Positions 26,732 through 34,710 of a DNA stretch of 64,000 nucleotides are shown here, in pieces (within the stretch, counting starts at the first letter, position 1; each line of letters begins with the position of its first letter). The translations under genes were made by a program, and so were the position numbers. The notes beneath the pieces are model-generated. The model did not search any database, was not told where the DNA came from, and worked only from the letters and a program-made list of their open reading frames with translations. Location of the stretch: NCBI GenBank assembly GCA_003170275.1, contig PNAM01000096.1, positions 42,131 to 106,130 of the forward strand, given 5' to 3'. This stretch comes from Myxococcales bacterium (lineage in GTDB: Bacteria; Myxococcota_A; Polyangia; Palsa-1104).

Positions 26732-29268
26732 GGGCTCGGCAGGCCGGCGATCTGCAACACCACGCCGCCCTCGGCGCCCGGCTTGTCGGCCTTGACGATC
26801 AGGTGGTAGCGCCCCTGCGCGGTGCCGGGCAGGCTGACGGTGCCGGTGGGCATGCCCATCGACGCCGCGCAGTTGATACGCGTGCCGGCGTCGCAGGCGA
26901 GCAGATCGCTGTCGTTGGTGTACAGCGAGAACACGTGGCTGCCGGCCTGCGCCCACTGGATGGTCAGGTCGGTCTTGGCCGGCAGCTGGAAGTCGACCAC
27001 CTCGTCCTGGCCGCCCGCGGTGGTCACGCATGGAACATTCTGATCCGCGCCGGCGCCGGAGGTCTGCACCACGGTGGTCGTGGCCACGCCGTTGAGCGGC
27101 AACAGCCCGAGCTTCTGATCGGGGCGGCACTGGAACTTGGCGCACAGCGGCGAGGTGACGCACTTCTTGTCGGCGCAATCGATGAAGCCGTCGTGGTCGT
27201 CGTCGATTCCGTTGTCGCAGATCTCGAGCACGGTCTCTTGAATGCCCGACAGCGTCAGGTTGACCGTGCCCTCGGAGCCGGCGCGGAACGCGTCGACGAT
27301 CACGTTGTAGACGCCCGGCTGGATGTTGGGCATCGCGAAGTTGCAACCGAACGGCAAGATCGACGGATCCGCGCAGTTGAACTCGTGCGCGTCGCACGGC
27401 TCGAGCGGTTGCAGCTGCGCGCCGAGCTGCAGCACGTGCGAGCCGGTCTCGGTGCAGCTGAACCCGAGCGCCATCGGCTCGGTGATATGCAGGCGCACCA
27501 CCTTCTCCTTGCCCGAGCCGGTGTCGCAGGTGGTCTTGTAATAATTGTTGCCGGTGGTGGTATCGAGCGTGACCGACTTCTGCGTGCCCCACATGAAGTC
27601 GCCGAGGTCGACGTCGACGAAGCACAGCGGCACCTTGCAGTTGGGCACGCCGAAGCACGCCGGGTCCTCGCAGTCGATCAACCCGTTGCCGTCGTCGTCG
27701 ATGCCATTGGCGCAGATCTCCACCTGCTGGTTCTTGAACGCCGAGACGCTGATGTGCATCACTCCTTCCTTGGCCGGGCTGAGCGCCTTGAAGATGAACA
27801 CGTAGTCGCCAGGAGGCCGCGGCGAGAACGCCACCGTGCCGCCGCTCGCGCCGCCCGGGTAGTAGCACGAGGTCTGCGTGGCGTCGCAGGCGAGGCCCGA
27901 CGCCGCCTCGTTGAAGATCGAGAACACGTGATCGCCGGTCTGCGACCACTGCACCAGGATCCCCGCGGTCTCGTGCAGCGTGAAGCGCACCACCTCGTCG
28001 TTGCCGGTCGAGGTGCCGGCGCAGGTCGGATGGAAACGGTTGGCGGTGTCGTGCGTGTCGAAGGTCGCGTCCTTGGCCGGTGCGCCGACCACCAGCGCGC
28101 CCAGGTTCAAGTCGGGCATGCAGGTGGTGCCGATGCAGATCGGCGACAGGAAGCACGCCGGGTCGGCGCAATCGATCAGCCCGTTGCCGTCGTCGTCGAT
28201 GCCGTTGTTGCACAGCTCGGGCTTGGTCGAGCTGCCGGTCGAGAGCGTGACGGTGGTCGAGCCCTGCGTGCCCGGGTACGACTGCACGACTACATAATAG
28301 ATACCGGCGGGCAGCGCGGCGAAGCTGTGGGTCGCGGTCGGCGCCTGGCCGGCCTTCAGGCAGAACACCAGGTTGGCGTCGCAGGCCTGTAGCGTGCCGG
28401 CGCGGAACACGTCGACCACGTGCGCGGCGCCGGTCTGCTGCGTGAAGTCGAGCTTGACGCTCTCGGTGGTGGTGAGGGTGAACTGGCCGACGCGCGCCTC
28501 GCCGCCGGGGATCGCGCAGGTGGTGAACGAGCGTGTGGCGCCGCGCGTGTCGAAGGTGCGGGTCACGCTCGCGTCGACGGGCGCGATCGCGCCGAAGTCG
28601 ATCTCCGGCATGCACGCCAGCACCACGCACTTCGGGTTCGACTTGCAGCGCGGGTCGGTGCAGTCGGGGTTGGCGTCGTCGCACAGCGACAGGGTCATGT
28701 CGGTGGCGCCGTCTTTTGCGCCCGCATCCTTGGGCCCGTCGGTGTTGCCGAGATCGGGGAACACGGTGCAGAACGGGCTGCCGAAGCAGTCGGGATCCGC
28801 GCAGTCGATCAGGAAGTCGTCGTCGTCGTCGAGCCCGTTGTTGCAGATCTCGGTCCCGGGCGGCACGCACTTCTTGTCGCCGGCGCAGAACGGATCCTGG
28901 CAGTCGACCAGCCCGTTGCAGTTGTCGTCGATGCCGTTGCTGCAGTCCTCGACGATCTGGCAGCCCGCGTCGTTCTTGCCACCGTCGGTCTTGCCGCCGT
29001 CGCTCTTGCCGCCGTCCCCGACGAAGCCGTCGCCCTTGCCGCCATCACCGGCAAAACCGTCGCCGGGGAAACCGTCGCCCGGAAATCCGTCGCCTGGGAA
29101 GCCGTCGCCGGTGAAGCCGTCGCCCGGCCCGCCGTCGCCGCCCGGGTTGCACGTCGGATCGCCCGGCAGGCAATCGTACGGCGACGGAAACAGGCTCGAG
29201 CGGCCACAGCCCGCTGCCGTCACTGCCAGGGTGAGCGCCGTCACCGCCAGGCGCTGCGGGAACCTCAT
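26728..29268 (-). CDS. MopE-repeat lipoprotein
   Basis: 846 residues, lipobox VTAAGC (Cys21). Residues 43-101 are a GDGF/GDGGK repeat linker. Five clear units of the form C-x-NGIDDD-x-DGLIDC-x-DP-x-C occur near residues 109, 140, 356, 519 and 684, with a divergent one near 197. This is the putative metal-binding motif seen in MopE and many myxobacterial surface proteins. Each of the later units is followed by a ~120-residue beta-sandwich (PPC-like) domain with similar sequence, so the protein is a string of motif plus sandwich modules. Surface location and calcium or metal binding are inferred. TACAAT ends seven bases before the ATG. Confidence 0.9.
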   Translation of the reverse strand: MRFPQRLAVTALTLAVTAAGCGRSSLFPSPYDCLPGDPTCNPGGDGGPGDGFTGDGFPGDGFPGDGFPGDGFAGDGGKGDGFVGDGGKSDGGKTDGGKNDAGCQIVEDCSNGIDDNCNGLVDCQDPFCAGDKKCVPPGTEICNNGLDDDDDFLIDCADPDCFGSPFCTVFPDLGNTDGPKDAGAKDGATDMTLSLCDDANPDCTDPRCKSNPKCVVLACMPEIDFGAIAPVDASVTRTFDTRGATRSFTTCAIPGGEARVGQFTLTTTESVKLDFTQQTGAAHVVDVFRAGTLQACDANLVFCLKAGQAPTATHSFAALPAGIYYVVVQSYPGTQGSTTVTLSTGSSTKPELCNNGIDDDGNGLIDCADPACFLSPICIGTTCMPDLNLGALVVGAPAKDATFDTHDTANRFHPTCAGTSTGNDEVVRFTLHETAGILVQWSQTGDHVFSIFNEAASGLACDATQTSCYYPGGASGGTVAFSPRPPGDYVFIFKALSPAKEGVMHISVSAFKNQQVEICANGIDDDGNGLIDCEDPACFGVPNCKVPLCFVDVDLGDFMWGTQKSVTLDTTTGNNYYKTTCDTGSGKEKVVRLHITEPMALGFSCTETGSHVLQLGAQLQPLEPCDAHEFNCADPSILPFGCNFAMPNIQPGVYNVIVDAFRAGSEGTVNLTLSGIQETVLEICDNGIDDDHDGFIDCADKKCVTSPLCAKFQCRPDQKLGLLPLNGVATTTVVQTSGAGADQNVPCVTTAGGQDEVVDFQLPAKTDLTIQWAQAGSHVFSLYTNDSDLLACDAGTRINCAASMGMPTGTVSLPGTAQGRYHLIVKADKPGAEGGVVLQIAGLPSP
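28966..29142 (-). repeat. GDGF/GDGGK coding tandem repeat
   Basis: This segment encodes residues 43-101 of the MopE-type lipoprotein as imperfect five-residue units (PGDGF, AGDGG, KGDGF, KSDGG and similar), i.e. a 15-bp DNA period. It forms a flexible acidic linker next to the lipid anchor. The unit number is a likely site of length variation between strains. Confidence 0.8.
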
Positions 29269-29275
29269 CCCGCGT

Positions 29276-29281
29276 ATTGTA
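29276..29281 (-). promoter_or_regulatory. -10-like TACAAT, leaderless type
   Basis: TACAAT on the minus strand ends 7 nt before the ATG of the MopE-type lipoprotein (29268). It lies in the 19-bp gap after the cytochrome gene. There is no Shine-Dalgarno in the gap, so a leaderless start is predicted. Confidence 0.5.
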
Positions 29282-29287
29282 CCCGAT

Positions 29288-30703
29288 CTAAAGCGTTTTC
29301 AGATATTCGAGCAGCGCGCCGCGATCCCCGTCGCTGAGCAGATCGCCGAAGGTGTGGCCGGTGTTGGTGTAGCCGAAGGTGTCGGTGTCGTAGATCTTCT
29401 TCTGCGTGGTCGGATCGGGCTCGGCGGCCTTGCCGTGATCGTAGACGGTGACGTTCCAGCCGATCCCGGCGAGGTCGTAGTCGGTGGAGTCGAAGGTGCG
29501 TCCCCAGTACTTGGGCCGCGTCTTGGAGTCGAGCAGCGCGGCGAGGGTCGGCACCGAGCCGTTGTGCAGATAGGGCGCGGTGGCCCAGATGCCGTCGAGC
29601 GGCGGGGCGACGTAGCCCTTCTTGGGCGCCAGCGTGGTGGTCATGCCGTAGAACGACTTCGCCCACCAATCGAGGAAGCGATCGGCGAACTGCGACGAGC
29701 CGACCGCGAGCACCGGATCCGAGCCGATCACGTCGAGCGGGATGAACAGGTTGGGGTAGACCCCGGCGTCGCCGTAGGTGCCGTGGCAGCGCGCGCACGT
29801 GCCGTCGAACACCGGCTTGCCCTTGGCGGCGAGCGTAGCGTCGACGGGAAACGGCCACACCGGCGGCACCAGCGACTCGAGGTACGCGCGCACGTCGGGG
29901 AAGTACGAGTCGATGTCGGCCGCCTCGGCGACAGTGTCGGTGCATAAGTTGGCGGCGGCCATCTCGACGCGAGCCAGATCGCCGTGCGCGGCGTCGACGT
30001 AGAACATCGAGTGCTTCTTCTTCATGCGCCACCACGGCGGCACGTCGAGCGGCACGCCGATGGTGGGCGGCAGGTCGAGCAAAGGCGTGTCCGACCAGGC
30101 CAGCGTCACCGGATCGCGGTGCGCCAGCAGCACCGCCGCGAAGTTGTCGCCGGGGTTGACGCCGAGCGTGGTGAGCACCGTGTACGGCCCGATGGCGATG
30201 AAGCGATCGGCGAACTTGTTCAGCTCGGCCAACTCCAGGGGATCGCTGGTGAGCATCGGGCCGAGCTGCTTGGCGAGCGCGAGCTGATCGCTCTGATCGG
30301 TGGTGTAGTCCTGCTCGGTGTTGCCCAGGCCGATCACCAGCGTGCCGTTGATCTTGCCGGCGTGGCAGGTCAGGCAGTTGGGCGACACCACCTCGACGCC
30401 GCTGGCGGCGATCGACGCGGTCTCGTTGTACGCGAGGTCGGCGTTGTGGCCGGTGCGGCCGGGAAGACGCAGGTCCGGCGTCGCCGGCTGCATGACCTTG
30501 GTGAACACGTTGTACGGCACGCCGCAGCGCACCGCGCCCCTGTTGACCAGCGCGTCGTAGCCGCGCGTCGCGTCGCCGGGGCGCTGGTCGGTGGCCGGGA
30601 TCACCACGCCGCTCGGGTCGAGCATCAGCCCGAGATCGGGCGTCTCGTTGGGAGCGCTGTTACAGCCGACGCACACCAACGCCGCGACAAGAATCCTTCG
30701 CAT
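29288..30703 (-). CDS. Di-heme c-type cytochrome lipoprotein (MauG/RoxA-like)
   Basis: 471 residues, signal MRRILVAALVCVGC (Cys14, lipoprotein). Two heme c attachment sites are visible: CLTCH at 110-114 and CARCH at 303-307. Near residue 378 comes 'IWATAPYLHNGSVPTLAALL', the conserved segment of di-heme peroxidase/MauG/RoxA-type enzymes. RoxA-type rubber oxygenases are longer (~680 residues), so the substrate is uncertain; peroxidase, dioxygenase or electron transfer are all possible. It is exported and membrane-tethered. It starts 29 nt after the 4-TM protein gene. Confidence 0.85.
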   Translation of the reverse strand: MRRILVAALVCVGCNSAPNETPDLGLMLDPSGVVIPATDQRPGDATRGYDALVNRGAVRCGVPYNVFTKVMQPATPDLRLPGRTGHNADLAYNETASIAASGVEVVSPNCLTCHAGKINGTLVIGLGNTEQDYTTDQSDQLALAKQLGPMLTSDPLELAELNKFADRFIAIGPYTVLTTLGVNPGDNFAAVLLAHRDPVTLAWSDTPLLDLPPTIGVPLDVPPWWRMKKKHSMFYVDAAHGDLARVEMAAANLCTDTVAEAADIDSYFPDVRAYLESLVPPVWPFPVDATLAAKGKPVFDGTCARCHGTYGDAGVYPNLFIPLDVIGSDPVLAVGSSQFADRFLDWWAKSFYGMTTTLAPKKGYVAPPLDGIWATAPYLHNGSVPTLAALLDSKTRPKYWGRTFDSTDYDLAGIGWNVTVYDHGKAAEPDPTTQKKIYDTDTFGYTNTGHTFGDLLSDGDRGALLEYLKTL

Positions 30704-30732
30704 GCGCGGACGCTAGACGGTCGCTCACGATT

Positions 30733-31230
30733 TTACAAGCCGCACGACGCGTCGAGCAGGGCCCACCAGCCGAGCAGCGGCGTGACCAGCGCGCCCAGGC
30801 CGGCGGCGAAGCTGGCCTTGAACCAGATGAAGCCCCACGGGCTGAGGCTGGCGGGCCCGACCAGCGCGAACACCAACACCACCGGCGCGGCGGCCAGCAC
30901 CATGGCTGCGAGGCCGAGCAGCGCGCCGCGCACAAAGCTCGAGCGCCGCGCCCACGCGGGGCGACGGTCGGCGTCCGAGATCGGCGCGAGCTTGCCGCGC
31001 TTCACCTGCCGCCGCACCAGAAAGCCGGCGAACAGCGCGGTCAAGACCGGCAGGATGAACGCCGTCCCCAGGGTATCGGCGGCGATGCTCGACCAGCCCC
31101 ATAACGGCACCGTGCGCGCGGATCGAAACAGGTACCAGGCGATCGCGCCGTTGATCGAGAAGTTGACGATCGACGAGCCGACCACCTCCTCGACGATCAG
31201 AAACGTGCGGTGCTGGCGCGACAGGGCCAT
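30733..31230 (-). CDS. Four-helix membrane protein
   Basis: 165 residues from ATG 31230, two bases after the stop of the WD40 gene. Four hydrophobic segments are visible (~8-30, ~45-70, ~92-118, ~125-160), with a basic cytoplasmic loop 'RRQVKRGKLAP' between the second and third. No family is recognised. The spacing implies co-translation with the WD40 protein. Confidence 0.7.
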   Translation of the reverse strand: MALSRQHRTFLIVEEVVGSSIVNFSINGAIAWYLFRSARTVPLWGWSSIAADTLGTAFILPVLTALFAGFLVRRQVKRGKLAPISDADRRPAWARRSSFVRGALLGLAAMVLAAAPVVLVFALVGPASLSPWGFIWFKASFAAGLGALVTPLLGWWALLDASCGL

Positions 31231-31232
31231 GG

Positions 31233-33218
31233 CTAACGGTACAGCAGCGGCAGCACGTGGCCGCTGGCTTCGCCGATCAGCAGGCGGCCGCCCGGGCCGA
31301 ACGCGCAGCTGGTGGGCGGGCTGTCGAGGAGCCATTCGGCGAGCAGCGCGTCGCCCGGGAGGGTCCACACGCGCACGCTGCGATCTTCGGAGGCGGTGGC
31401 GAACCAGGCGGCGTCGGGCGCGACCGAGAGGGCGACCACCGCGCGTTCGTGGGCGCGCAACACTTTCAACGGTTCCGGCGTGCCGGGCTGCCACACGCGA
31501 ATCGTTCCGTCGCTGGCACCGGCGAGCAGCGTGCCGTCGGGGCCGGCGGCGAGCGCGCGCACGATCGCGTCGCCGTCGTGCAGCGAGGCCGTGAGCTCGC
31601 CGCGCGCGTGATCGTAGAGGAGCACCGACGGGCCGCTCGCGACGGCCAGCCGCTCGCCGCCGAGCGCGAGCAGCGGGCCCTGAAACGCGACCTTGGTGGG
31701 CGCGTGCACCGTCGCGCGCTGGCCGCCCGAGTCGGCGGCCCAGGCGCGCACCGAGGTGCCGTCGGCGGTGAGCACGATCTGCCCGCCGTCGTCGACCGCG
31801 ACCGAGCGGAACGCGGCGCCTTCGACCGCGCTGCGCCAGCGGTTGCGGCTGGTGAGCGTCTCGACGCGCTTGAGCACGCCGCGGTTGTCGGCGAGGCACA
31901 CGGTCGCGCCGTCGGGGAGCAGCGCGGCACCGGTGACCGCGTGCTCGGCGCTCATGCGCCAGAAGGGGAGCTGGGTGGTGATGCACACGCCGGCGTCGAG
32001 GTCCCACACGCGCAGCATGCCGGCGCCGCACACCGAGACGCCGCGCTCGCCGTCGCGCGCGATCGCCACCAGCACGATCGGCTCGACGTGCGCCTGCGGA
32101 TCGGCCGCGGGGGGCTCGACGTCGGGATCCCAGATGCGCACCATGCCGTCGTCGCCGCCGGTCACCAGGCGGCGGCCGTCGAAGCTGAAGGCGGCCGCGC
32201 GCACGGTGCCGGCGTGCCCGTCGAGCGAGTAGGACATGCGCTTGTGGCGCACGTTCCACATGTGGATGCGCTTCTCCGCGCCGAACGAGATCGCGCGCTG
32301 CCCGTCGGGGTGAAACAGCACGGTGTGCGCGGTCGAGGCGGTGCGTTCCATCTCCGCGCGCGCGCGCGAATAGCCGGGCTCGGTGGGCCGATCGCTGGTC
32401 TCGCCGGTCTTGCAGTCCCACGCGCCGAGCGTGCGGAAGCCGCACACCTCCAGCACGTGCTCGCCGTCGGAGTGCAGCACCAGCGCGCGCAGCTCGGGCG
32501 CGAGCTCCTGACGCTCGACCAGGAGCGCGCCGGTCTCCAGATCGCGCACCAGCGCGCGCTGCTCGTCGGCGACGATCACGCGGCGGCCGTCGGGGTGCAA
32601 GATCAGGTGCGCGATGCGCGGCAGGCCGCTGGCCAGCTGCTTGACCCGCGTGCCGCGGTCGAGGTCCCAGATCTCGAGGTACGGCGACGCCGCCACGACG
32701 ATCCGTTTGCCGTCGGGGTGCACGGCGAGCGCGCACACGAAGTGCCCGTCGGTCTGCCAGTGCTGGCGCGGGATGCCGGTGACCAGGTCCCACAGGCGCA
32801 CGCTCGCGTCGCCGCCGCCCGAGAGGATCAGTTTGCGCAGATCGTGGATCGCCAGGGCGGTGACCGCGCCCTGGTGGCCGTCGAGCGTGCGCAGGCACGG
32901 CGAGGGCTCGGCGCGGCGTGGTCGCCCGACGCGGTGCAGCCAGCGGCGGTCGGGGTGCTCGGTGAGCCAGCGCTCGGCGGCGACGCTGGTCGGCGAGCCC
33001 TCGGCGTGCGCCAGCGCGTCCTGCAAGAGGGTGGCGCCGCCGCCGCGGGCGATGCGGTGCGCGTGGGCGGAGAGGAAGCGCCTCCAGCCGCCGTCGTCGT
33101 CGCTGCCGGAGCGGGAGGCCGCGCTCAACGCGCTGTGCACCGCGTCGGCGCGCGCGTTCGCATCGTCGCCGTCGAGCTGCGACAGCCCATCGAGCAGCTG
33201 GCGGAACGCGCGTTCCAT
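31233..33218 (-). CDS. WD40-repeat protein
   Basis: 661 residues from ATG 33218; an ATG at 33242 or TTG at 33254 would lengthen it, but TACACT at 33236-33231 suits 33218. The first ~105 residues are unassigned and charged. From ~110 on, WD40 blades run to the end, e.g. 'LRTLDGHQGAVTALAIHD', 'GGGDASVRLWDLVTG' and 'SEDRSVRVWTLPGD', perhaps twelve or more, i.e. two propellers. It has no signal peptide, so it is a cytoplasmic scaffold. It is followed by a 4-TM protein, its likely membrane partner, and is divergent from a TetR gene. Confidence 0.85.
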   Translation of the reverse strand: MERAFRQLLDGLSQLDGDDANARADAVHSALSAASRSGSDDDGGWRRFLSAHAHRIARGGGATLLQDALAHAEGSPTSVAAERWLTEHPDRRWLHRVGRPRRAEPSPCLRTLDGHQGAVTALAIHDLRKLILSGGGDASVRLWDLVTGIPRQHWQTDGHFVCALAVHPDGKRIVVAASPYLEIWDLDRGTRVKQLASGLPRIAHLILHPDGRRVIVADEQRALVRDLETGALLVERQELAPELRALVLHSDGEHVLEVCGFRTLGAWDCKTGETSDRPTEPGYSRARAEMERTASTAHTVLFHPDGQRAISFGAEKRIHMWNVRHKRMSYSLDGHAGTVRAAAFSFDGRRLVTGGDDGMVRIWDPDVEPPAADPQAHVEPIVLVAIARDGERGVSVCGAGMLRVWDLDAGVCITTQLPFWRMSAEHAVTGAALLPDGATVCLADNRGVLKRVETLTSRNRWRSAVEGAAFRSVAVDDGGQIVLTADGTSVRAWAADSGGQRATVHAPTKVAFQGPLLALGGERLAVASGPSVLLYDHARGELTASLHDGDAIVRALAAGPDGTLLAGASDGTIRVWQPGTPEPLKVLRAHERAVVALSVAPDAAWFATASEDRSVRVWTLPGDALLAEWLLDSPPTSCAFGPGGRLLIGEASGHVLPLLYR

Positions 33219-33247
33219 GGCCCCGGACGCAGTGTAGCCCATGCCGC

Positions 33248-33275
33248 TTGACAAAAGCGGAATGACGTGTCATTC
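33248..33275 (+). promoter_or_regulatory. TetR-gene promoter with operator palindrome
   Basis: TTGACA (33248-33253) is a consensus -35. The inverted repeat GAATGAC-GT-GTCATTC (33260-33275, seven-base arms) overlaps the expected -10 zone before the ATG at 33285. This is the classic arrangement for autorepression by the TetR protein encoded just downstream, and it could also affect the divergent WD40 gene. Confidence 0.65.
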
Positions 33276-33284
33276 ATTTACTCG

Positions 33285-33890
33285 ATGGCACGCGCGGATC
33301 TCATCGAACGGCGACGGGAGGAGATCCTCGGCGCCGCCTATCGGCTGTTCGGCGAGAAGGGCTACCACGAGACCAACATCGCCGACATCGCCGCCGTGCT
33401 CGAGATCGGCCACGGCACCTTCTACCGCTACTACCAGAACAAGCTCGACATCTTCATCCACGTCATCGACCTGGTGATCGAGAAGATCGGCGGGGTGGTG
33501 GCGTCGGAGGAGCCGCGCACCACCGAGACGCTCGACGAGTATCGTGCGCAGCTCCAGCGCATCGGCGAGCGGCTGTTCGACCTGTTCGTGTCCGATCGCC
33601 ACCTCGCGCAGATCTTGTTCTACGAGGCGCCGGGGATCGACCGTGCGCTCGACGAGAAGATCGAGCGCGCGCTCGACGTGTTCGGCTCGTTCACCGAGCA
33701 GTACCTGGTCAACGGCAAGAAGAAGGGCTTTCTGCGCGGCGATCTGAACGCGCCGGTGACGGCGCTGGCGGTCAACGCGATGATCTTCGAAGGCGTGCGG
33801 CGCGTGCAGCGCGCGACGCACCCGAAGAAGGCCAAGGACGAATGGATTCGCGCCATCACGCGCTTGATGTTGGAAGGGCTGGCCGCCTGA
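33285..33890 (+). CDS. TetR/AcrR family transcriptional regulator
   Basis: 201 residues from ATG 33285 (a GTG at 33267 lies inside the operator and is less likely). The N-terminal helix-turn-helix 'NIADIAAVLEIGHGTFYRYY' is typical of TetR proteins. The C-terminal ligand-binding domain is all-helical; the effector is unknown. The operator palindrome lies directly upstream. A membrane-protein gene follows after 10 nt with a strong ribosome site and is the likely target. Confidence 0.9.
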   Translation: MARADLIERRREEILGAAYRLFGEKGYHETNIADIAAVLEIGHGTFYRYYQNKLDIFIHVIDLVIEKIGGVVASEEPRTTETLDEYRAQLQRIGERLFDLFVSDRHLAQILFYEAPGIDRALDEKIERALDVFGSFTEQYLVNGKKKGFLRGDLNAPVTALAVNAMIFEGVRRVQRATHPKKAKDEWIRAITRLMLEGLAA

Positions 33891-33900
33891 GGAGGTGAAC

Positions 33901-34710
33901 ATGGTCCAGGTCGATGTGTTCTGGTCGTACGGTCTCGGCTCCAGCTTCGCGGTCGCGGCCTCGCGGCAGCTCCTGCAGGCGCGCAAGCAGGGCAAGCCCA
34001 GCCTGCTCGAGAGCCCGTTCTTCACGCGCGCACTGTTGTTCCTGTCGGTGATCTTCGTGCCGTCGGGCGCCTGCCTGTTGTGGGCGTTCCCCAGCTGGGA
34101 AACCATGCACGTGGGTGGGCGCGGGATGCCGGCGTGGCTGGTGACCGCGTTCGTGGTCACCAACCTGACGCAAGGCGTGCTCGGCTTCGCGGTCTCGAGC
34201 TGGCAGTTGGCGCGCAACCGCCGCTACCTGTCGTACCTGCAGTGGTACGCGGCCTACTTCTGCATGTTCTTCATCCTGGTGCACGGCTGGGACGGCTCGG
34301 GCTACCGCCGCTTCTTCTCGTCGACGGCCGAGGCGTTCGCCGCCTGGCAGCCGGCCAACGTGCGCGCGTGGTTCTCCTCCGACGTCGCGATCACGCTGTA
34401 CCTCATGGGCGTGGTGCTGGTGCCGCTGCTCTTGTACTGGCTCTCGACCTGGCTGCGCGACGGTCAGTTGATCGAGGATCAGGGCGCGCGCCCGCGCAGC
34501 CGGATCGCGCTCGCGCTGTACAGCCTCGGCGTGGTGTTCGTGGGCGGGCTCGGCAGCGCCGTCCTGGCCAGCGTGCTCGTCCGCTATCTCGGTTGGCTCG
34601 GCGGCGCGGCGGCCTTCGCGGTGCTGCTCGCGCTCATAGGCCTGCGCAAGGGCGGCGTGCTGCACTTCTTCTACGATCGTTTGCTCGCGTGGCCGCGCGC
34701 CGCTACTTGA
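33901..34710 (+). CDS. Polytopic membrane protein, TetR-linked
   Basis: 270 residues with GGAGGTG (33891-33897) immediately before the ATG. About six transmembrane helices are visible ('ALLFLSVIFVPSGACLLWAF', 'YFCMFFILVHGW', 'ITLYLMGVVLVPLLLYWL' and others). No transporter signature is recognised. Co-transcription with a TetR regulator suggests induction by a small molecule. The stop overlaps the convergent lipoprotein gene by eight bases. Confidence 0.75.
   Translation: MVQVDVFWSYGLGSSFAVAASRQLLQARKQGKPSLLESPFFTRALLFLSVIFVPSGACLLWAFPSWETMHVGGRGMPAWLVTAFVVTNLTQGVLGFAVSSWQLARNRRYLSYLQWYAAYFCMFFILVHGWDGSGYRRFFSSTAEAFAAWQPANVRAWFSSDVAITLYLMGVVLVPLLLYWLSTWLRDGQLIEDQGARPRSRIALALYSLGVVFVGGLGSAVLASVLVRYLGWLGGAAAFAVLLALIGLRKGGVLHFFYDRLLAWPRAAT

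Noticed and set aside
28966..29142. Possible CRISPR-like repeat array
   Set aside because: The 15-bp imperfect units are continuous, in frame and encode a GDGF linker; there are no spacers.
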